Assembly: GCA_034440615.1 (NCBI GenBank)
Contig: JAOTOM010002336.1
Span: forward strand, 1-64,000
Source: Ashinkailepas kermadecensis
Lineage: Eukaryota; Arthropoda; Thecostraca; Neolepadidae
Reading direction: 5' to 3'
DNA: 64,000 bases
Below are positions 58,841 through 64,000 of this stretch, piece by piece (the stretch's first letter is position 1; each line of letters begins with the position of its first letter). Below the pieces are notes generated by a model. The model had not been told where the DNA came from, did not search any database, and was given only the letters and a program-made list of their open reading frames with translations. The position numbers and the translations under genes are program-made.

Positions 58841-60351
58841 CGCCCCGGCCGACCCCCTCGCATTCCAGGTCGGATTTAGAAAGTGGGCGTATTGTGGGGC
58901 GGGCGGCTCTTGAACGACGGTGCCTTTCCCGGGTTTGTTGACCTTCGCGTCACCCTCCCCCCCAGCCTTACCTGGGGTGCAGTCCGGCGGATGGTCGGCG
59001 GGTCCCAGACGCACCCCCTCTCCCAAGGCCTCTCCAGGTATATCGGCAGCGTATGGCTAATCTGGACGGCTCACCCCAGTGCTCTCGGTGTGTAACTGAG
59101 AAGAAACGGTCAGTCGAAGAGCTGGAGCCTGGCGGGTGCCGACAGTCCGGTCTAGCCATGAAGCGGTCTATGATCGGCTGTTTGCGATTGAAGCCTAGAA
59201 TCTCCAAGTTCAGTGGAAACCATGAAAAAGGTCGAAACGTCTTACAGCTTGGATGGTGTTCGTGAAGCCCAGTCGTTTCTAGAAGATGCAAGGATGTGCT
59301 CGTATTCCCCAGCTTCGGGTGGGTGTCGTATGTTCTCAGTGGTTCAGAAGCCACCAAGTGCAAACGTAAGCTTGTGCCAGCACGACATCTGCATGGGCGA
59401 GACTGTAGAGTAACTTTCCTCGCTGGTTATCGTCAGCGTATAATACAATGGACATGTTCAGTTTTCCACTTAGCAATTCAACTTGCCGTTCATTCCAGCC
59501 TAATCCACAACGTCGCCCGCATTCTGAGTTGGAAGTTTCGCGGAGGCTGCCACGCTAACACCACGTGGCGCTCGGCTTGTCACGTGGCACCACCACGTGG
59601 GTGCCAGTTCTCGACATCCTGCAGATCCTCTCCCTCCCCCGATCTGTCTGACCGCTGCTCGCGGCGACCGCCCCACCCCTCTCCCCGCATCCTCTTTGTC
59701 TGCATTCCATTGTTGCAGCGCCACCCCTCCCCAGCTCCCCAGTTCTTCCCCTCCGCCGACCGGCATCTTCGCGTCGTCGCATCCCCCCTCCCGTCACCGT
59801 CACCCCGTCCCCCCGCCCGCCCCGCGACGCCGCTCCCCGTCCGCCGCCTGCGGCAAGGGTGAATAAAGGGCAGCTCGAGGTGCGCCGCCAGGTACCTCCT
59901 CTGTGAAGATGCCGGCTGCCGCCGCCGTGGGCGGTTTTGGCGGGAAGGGAGCGATGTGGCGCACTTTGAGGACGGACAACGGCAGTGACGGCCCACTTCA
60001 AGTGGAAATGCGCAGCCGCTGCGCGCGGTAGCGGTGTGATTGGATCACGAAGTCAATAGATCGCTAGATTAGAGCACAAAAGACCGCAAGTAGGTGCTTG
60101 TCAGGCGCGTTGGGGGCGTCACTGTGGGGTAAGGGAGGCGTTTCGTTTCGTAGGCTGATAATGTTGGATTCTGAGTGATAACTGCTGGTTTTTCGCTGCA
60201 CTGGTGACTAATTGTCGGTTTTTCTGGGGAGTGGCGTGGCTGGCAACTTTCCATTGTCCCCGCCTTCAGTTGAAGGTGGCGGAGCAAAGGACGGCCAAAG
60301 GTAGGAATTCCCATGGTGCTTCAGGGGAAATTGCTTTTCTGTGCTGAATTA
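58841..60351. other. 1.5-kb unclassified region, CpG-rich at 59590-59990
   Basis: The longest frame (59296-59862 plus, 188 codons) has no recognisable domain and its GC-rich end is open in several frames. Confidence 0.4.
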
Positions 60352-60429
60352 TCCGTTTCATGGGCGCTACATGACCATTGAAGTCGATGCGCCCTAAAGC
60401 CCTAATAACTAACTCTCCGTTTCGCGGGC
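60352..60429 (+). mobile_element. Ultra-short LINE 3' tail, second copy
   Basis: A 50-bp insert (60366-60415) contains TGAAGTCGATGCGCCCTAAA and ends CCCTAATAACTAACT, matching 2155-2198. Flanks TCCGTTTCATGGGC (60352-60365) and TCCGTTTCGCGGGC (60416-60429) match at 12/14. Confidence 0.7.
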
Positions 60430-61315
60430 TAATTTCGCTGGTCTTGATTTCGCCACGGTTTTCCTGACAAATCCGAGTAAGCGGACCTACGTTTCAAACT
60501 CCTTGGAAATAAACTAATGTCCTGCTTGTTCGCGGCAATTCCCGAGCTGTGAGCTGGTTGCATGGTTAATGGCGGCTATGCGCTGGTTGATGGTTGGATG
60601 CTATAGCTGGTTACGTGGTCAAAGGTCGCTGCTGGTTGAATAATTAGCAGTCGGTGACACCGTCCGGAAGAACGGTTGGTGCTATGCGTACCTGGCCTAA
60701 CCGGAAGCTGAGTGCGTCCTCGTCTTCGATACGTTTGGTGTCAAGAACTGGCTTCGCCTGACCCTCGTGCCGATGACACGGTGAGATAAGATGGCCAGCA
60801 CTTCAGTCGGGTGATCGGAGGTCGGGTGTTCAGATGGACCGCCCGCACGATATTCGTGGTTGCTGTCTGCGAGCAACGCATGCGATGCGACGAAGACATT
60901 GCCGCAGCGGAGTGGATATTCCAGATCTGGTCTGGGCTGATACGTGGGCTGGAGATGTAGGAATAGCTTCATGTCCTGAGAAATTGTGAGGCTCAAACAT
61001 AGGAGAGAATCCAACGGTTATCATCCATGATATGGGCATCTTAAGTCGGCAATTTTGCGTCTTATTTTAGTGAAGATTTGTTAAATCATCCTCCAAGGTT
61101 TTCAGATAGTGCTTTTGCACGGCCTGCAGTGAGATGGAGAAGCACCACTTCGAACACGATGTGCTTTGAGGCGGTGCTTTTTCTAGTGTCGCCGTAGGTC
61201 TAATATTAATTTTGAAAACGCACAGGTGGTGCTCTGCCAGACCTGGTTGGTGCTCAAGCACCACCGGTTCCCACCAAACTCCACTCACGTCATTTTTTGT
61301 CATTACATCGTACGA
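60430..61315. other. Unclassified stretch
   Basis: CTGGTTG-type short repeats occur around 60550-60645. No gene was recognised. Confidence 0.4.
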
Positions 61316-61512
61316 TGGCGTCGTTTATGTATCGTACAACGTACTTACGTCGTATGTATATCGTACAACTTATGTACGTCGCATATGTATTGTACAGCAG
61401 ACGTACGTCGTATATGTATTGTGCAACGTACGTACGTCGTATATGTATTGTACAGCAGACGTACGTCGTATATGTATTGTACATCGTACGTCCGTCGTAT
61501 GTGTTGTATGCT
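61316..61512. repeat. ~29-bp minisatellite, about 7 copies
   Basis: The unit is CGTATATGTATTGTACAGCA plus GACGTACGT, with a GTGCAACGTACGTACGT variant. Frames in all phases contain Tyr/Val/Arg-rich repeats and are not coding. Confidence 0.93.
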
Positions 61513-61577
61513 TTCGATGACTTCGACATACTATGGCCATCGCGGAAGCAACTCATCGGTGAAGGTACTCATGAGCA
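61513..61577. repeat. Segment duplicated at 62395-62460
   Basis: TTTCGATGACTTCGACATAC, TGGCCATCGCGGAA and CAACTCATCGGTGAAGG recur at 62395-62460 (TTTCGATGACTTCGATATTA, CGGTCATAGCGGAA, GAACTCATCGGGTGAAG). The two are direct copies about 0.9 kb apart. Confidence 0.75.
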
Positions 61578-61821
61578 TCTTGTACCATTGCACTCTGTAT
61601 TTAACCTGTCCAGTTAGCTATTACCTGTCCAGTTAACTATTAACATGCTGTACCCTGTTGAACACTACGACCTCGTGGGTCCGTGTGCGCCAATCGAACA
61701 ACTGATCGTCGGCTATCGCCACCGGTCAGCCGTCCGCTACCGGTTCTGTTTTCCGGGAACCGCCGGCTCGACTGTGCGAACCGCGCCGTTTGGGGTGCAT
61801 GACTCATTGCTCACTCGGTGC

Positions 61822-61876
61822 GCCCGCTCACAGTTGTGCCCGCTCACAGTTGTGCCTGCTCACAGTTGTGCCGAGC
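61822..61876. repeat. 17-bp repeat, 3 copies
   Basis: CCGCTCACAGTTGTGCC is repeated three times with one substitution. Confidence 0.9.
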
Positions 61877-61954
61877 ACCTGCTGTACTGTTGCCACGGCC
61901 CGGGACGGCATTGATGTTTCGTGTGCTTTCGGTACAGTGCCCTGAAATTGACTT

Positions 61955-62165
61955 TTCCTAGAGTGCAAGGGGAAAGGAATAATGTAAAAACCCAACTTCA
62001 GTAAACATTGCAAACATAGGTGGATATGCTTATTTTATTAATGATTGATTATTTCTTATGATTGCAGAGATGATTCGTAGAGTGCAAGGGGAACGGAATA
62101 ATGTAAAAAAACCAACATAAGTAAAAATTTCAAACATAGATGTTTTTTTAAAATTAATGAGTGAT
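61955..62165. repeat. ~118-bp tandem duplication
   Basis: TAGAGTGCAAGGGGAAAGGA plus ATAATGTAAAAACCCAAC at about 61960 recurs at about 62079 with small changes, through AACATAG and the AT-rich stretch that follows. Confidence 0.85.
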
Positions 62166-62394
62166 TTTACATACCTTTGCCGGTTCGATGATTGTGGTGT
62201 CAGTATTGTATCTGCTGGCTTTACCAGTCGCCAGTGCTGCTACCGGGTCCATGAGCGCTTTTTAATACCCGAAGCTCACTCATGATCTTCACTAAAATAG
62301 CAAAAATGGACAGGATGTGAAAAAGAAAATGTGATTTCAACACGAATGTCATTAAGTATGCAAACTCCACTAAAAAATTCACAAGTTCAGGACA

Positions 62395-62625
62395 TCGTTT
62401 CGATGACTTCGATATTATACGGTCATAGCGGAAAGAACTCATCGGGTGAAGAAGCTCATCAGTGAGAACTCTCGACGGAGGAGCTCATTGGTGAAGAAAA
62501 TATCGGTGAACGGTCTCACGGATGGATCTCGCATGAGATAACTATCAGTAAAGAAACCCATCGGTGGGAGTACTGTCAGTGAAGGAATCCATCAGTAAAG
62601 GACCCCGTCGGTGAGATAGCCTATA
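62395..62625. repeat. Degenerate ~20-bp CATCGGTGAA repeat
   Basis: About 10 variants of GAAGAACTCATCGGTGA follow the duplicated segment described at 61513. An old array. Confidence 0.7.
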
Positions 62626-62935
62626 AGTGAATGGATGATGCCAATGCTGCCTGGGGGAAAGATCACATGTTGTACTCTATCTGTTCATGCTGCTCCATGT
62701 AGTTGCTGTTAGATTTGTCTGAAGGACAATTCTAACAATCTGCGGCAGGCGTGTCGTTTTGTGAAGTGGTTGGAATGGTGCGCAAACTGCATTGATACGA
62801 ATCAATAGCGGTGAAAAGTCGATTTGATCCAGTACATGCCACGAACCGGATGCTTAAGCTAGTCGACGAGTTGGTGGTGCTCGGGCATTACCAGCGGAAG
62901 TGGGTGGTGTTGGTGTCCTGTCCGCTCTTAGGTCT

Positions 62936-63007
62936 GCTACACACACGAGAGGTGCAATGGTCGGCTACATACACACACGATAGGTGTAATGGTCTGCTAC
63001 ACACACA

Positions 63008-63041
<34 letters not shown>

Positions 63042-63620
63042 TGATAGGTGTAATGGTCTGCTACACACGATATGTGTAATGGTCTGCTACACACGATAGG
63101 TGTAATGGTCTGCCAATGGACAGGATGGGGTCTTCCTGTCCGCACACACACACACACACATATGATAGGTGTAATGGTCTGCTACACACACACACATGAT
63201 AGGTGTCATGGTCTGCTACACACACACATGATAGGTGTAATGGTCCGCTACACACGATAGGTGTAATGGTCTCCTACACACACGAGAGATATACAACGTC
63301 GCCAATGGACAGTGGATGGGGTCGGTGTCCTGTCCGCTCCAAGGTCTGCTACACACACACACATGATAGGTGTAATGGTCTGGTACACACACACACGATA
63401 GGTGTAATGGTCTGCTACACACACACGCTAGGTGTAATGGTCTGCTACACACACACGATAGGTGTAATGGTCTGCTACACACACACGATAGGTGTAATGG
63501 TCTGCTACACACGAGAGATATACAACGTCGCCAATGGACAGTGGATGGGGTCGGTGTCCTGTCCGCTCCAAGGTCGGCTACACACACGCATGATAGGTGT
63601 AATGGTCTGGTACACACACA
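62936..63620. repeat. ~30-bp CA-rich array with ~228-bp higher-order unit
   Basis: GATAGGTGTAATGGTCTGCT plus ACACACACAC repeats with variable CA length. The segment ATACAACGTCGCCAATGGAC through TGTCCGCTCCAAGGT recurs at about 63290 and 63520, with diverged copies near 62890 and 63110. Local units are thus organised in larger blocks. Confidence 0.93.
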
Positions 63621-63961
63621 CAGGCGCGCACCCAGGATTTTTCCATGGGGGGGCCCGGACCGAAAAGGGCACTTGACCGGCTCCAAAGGGCACTTTGCGG
63701 CCCGGGGCACACTGGAAGGTTTGTTGACCGGGGGGGAAGGGTAGCAAGCAATTTGTTTTAAAATTGCTAGAAAAAATGATTTTTTGGTCGGAATGTCCCA
63801 AATTTAGCCCGAAAATCACCTGCCTTATGATAAGGCAGGTGATTTTTGGGCTAAATTTCGGACATTCCGGCCAAGAGGGCACTTTTCGGTCAAAAGGGCA
63901 CTTTTGGCCATAAGGGCACTTTGGTCTCATTGGGGGGCGGGCTCCCGCTCTCCAGGTCCTG
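63621..63961 (+). mobile_element. MITE-like element with 44-bp hairpin
   Basis: It starts CAGGCGCGCACCCAGGATTT, similar to the hAT-like MITE ends, and ends GCTCTCCAGGTCCTG. CACACACA borders both sides but lies in a CA repeat, so it does not prove a duplication. Arms 63784-63827 and 63831-63874 pair at 41/44 positions around a 3-bp loop. Repeated AAGGGCACTT phrases surround the hairpin. Confidence 0.6.
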
Positions 63962-64000
63962 CACACACACGAGAGAGTGACGCTGGAGCCGCGGAAATGA

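Overview
The window looks like repeat-rich, gene-poor (intergenic or intronic) nuclear DNA of an animal. The evidence is remnants of animal-type retroelements: an I/Jockey-group LINE with a zinc-knuckle ORF1 and an APE-type endonuclease, and two Penelope-like elements (PLEs) with GIY-YIG remnants. There are also many short hAT-like MITEs, a very high density of micro- and minisatellites, and TTAGG-rich repeats. TTAGG is the arthropod-type telomere unit, so an invertebrate, perhaps an arthropod, is my best guess, but the species cannot be fixed from the sequence. I found no convincing host protein-coding gene, rRNA or complete tRNA. Almost all long open frames are tandem repeats read in several frames.

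Layout. 1-5.3 kb: a 61-bp repeat, a 14-copy 52-bp satellite, and CAGAGCCAA-type, GTGACA-type, AGGTC-type and (CT)n arrays. 5.3-7.7 kb: unclassified. 7.7-9.7 kb: a hAT-like MITE and a large imperfect palindrome. 10.1-14.6 kb: 35-bp, 11-bp, 34-bp and ~20-bp arrays and three long (AT)n tracts. 16.2-16.9 kb: two hAT-like MITEs. 17.9-20.4 kb: a decayed LINE with 5' region, ORF1 and endonuclease but no recognisable reverse transcriptase. 22.1-23.4 kb: a degenerate ~30-bp array and a 52-bp array. 23.5-27.05 kb: a 3.5-kb block with inverted ends, flanked by a 14-bp direct repeat and carrying a diverged ~275-bp satellite. 27.5-32.2 kb: MITEs, a foldback element with a TTAGG-rich centre, and 44-, 40- and ~50-bp arrays. 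33.1-34.9 kb: a ~43-copy 42-bp array. 35.4-45.2 kb: 79-, 36-, 42-, 30-, 35- and 6-bp arrays with two more MITEs. 45.8-48.9 kb: two PLE fragments on the minus strand, separated and bounded by (TA)n tracts. 49-52 kb: hexamer and GA-rich arrays. 52.3-60 kb: mostly unclassified, with several GC/CpG-rich stretches. 60-64 kb: an ultra-short LINE tail, short tandem arrays and a hairpin-bearing element.

There is no operon-like or pathway organisation. What links the parts is transposition (target-site duplications visible at many elements) and local tandem amplification. Two homopolymer-rich stretches (about 26.77-26.93 kb and 45.85-46.29 kb) may be consensus errors and should be treated with caution.
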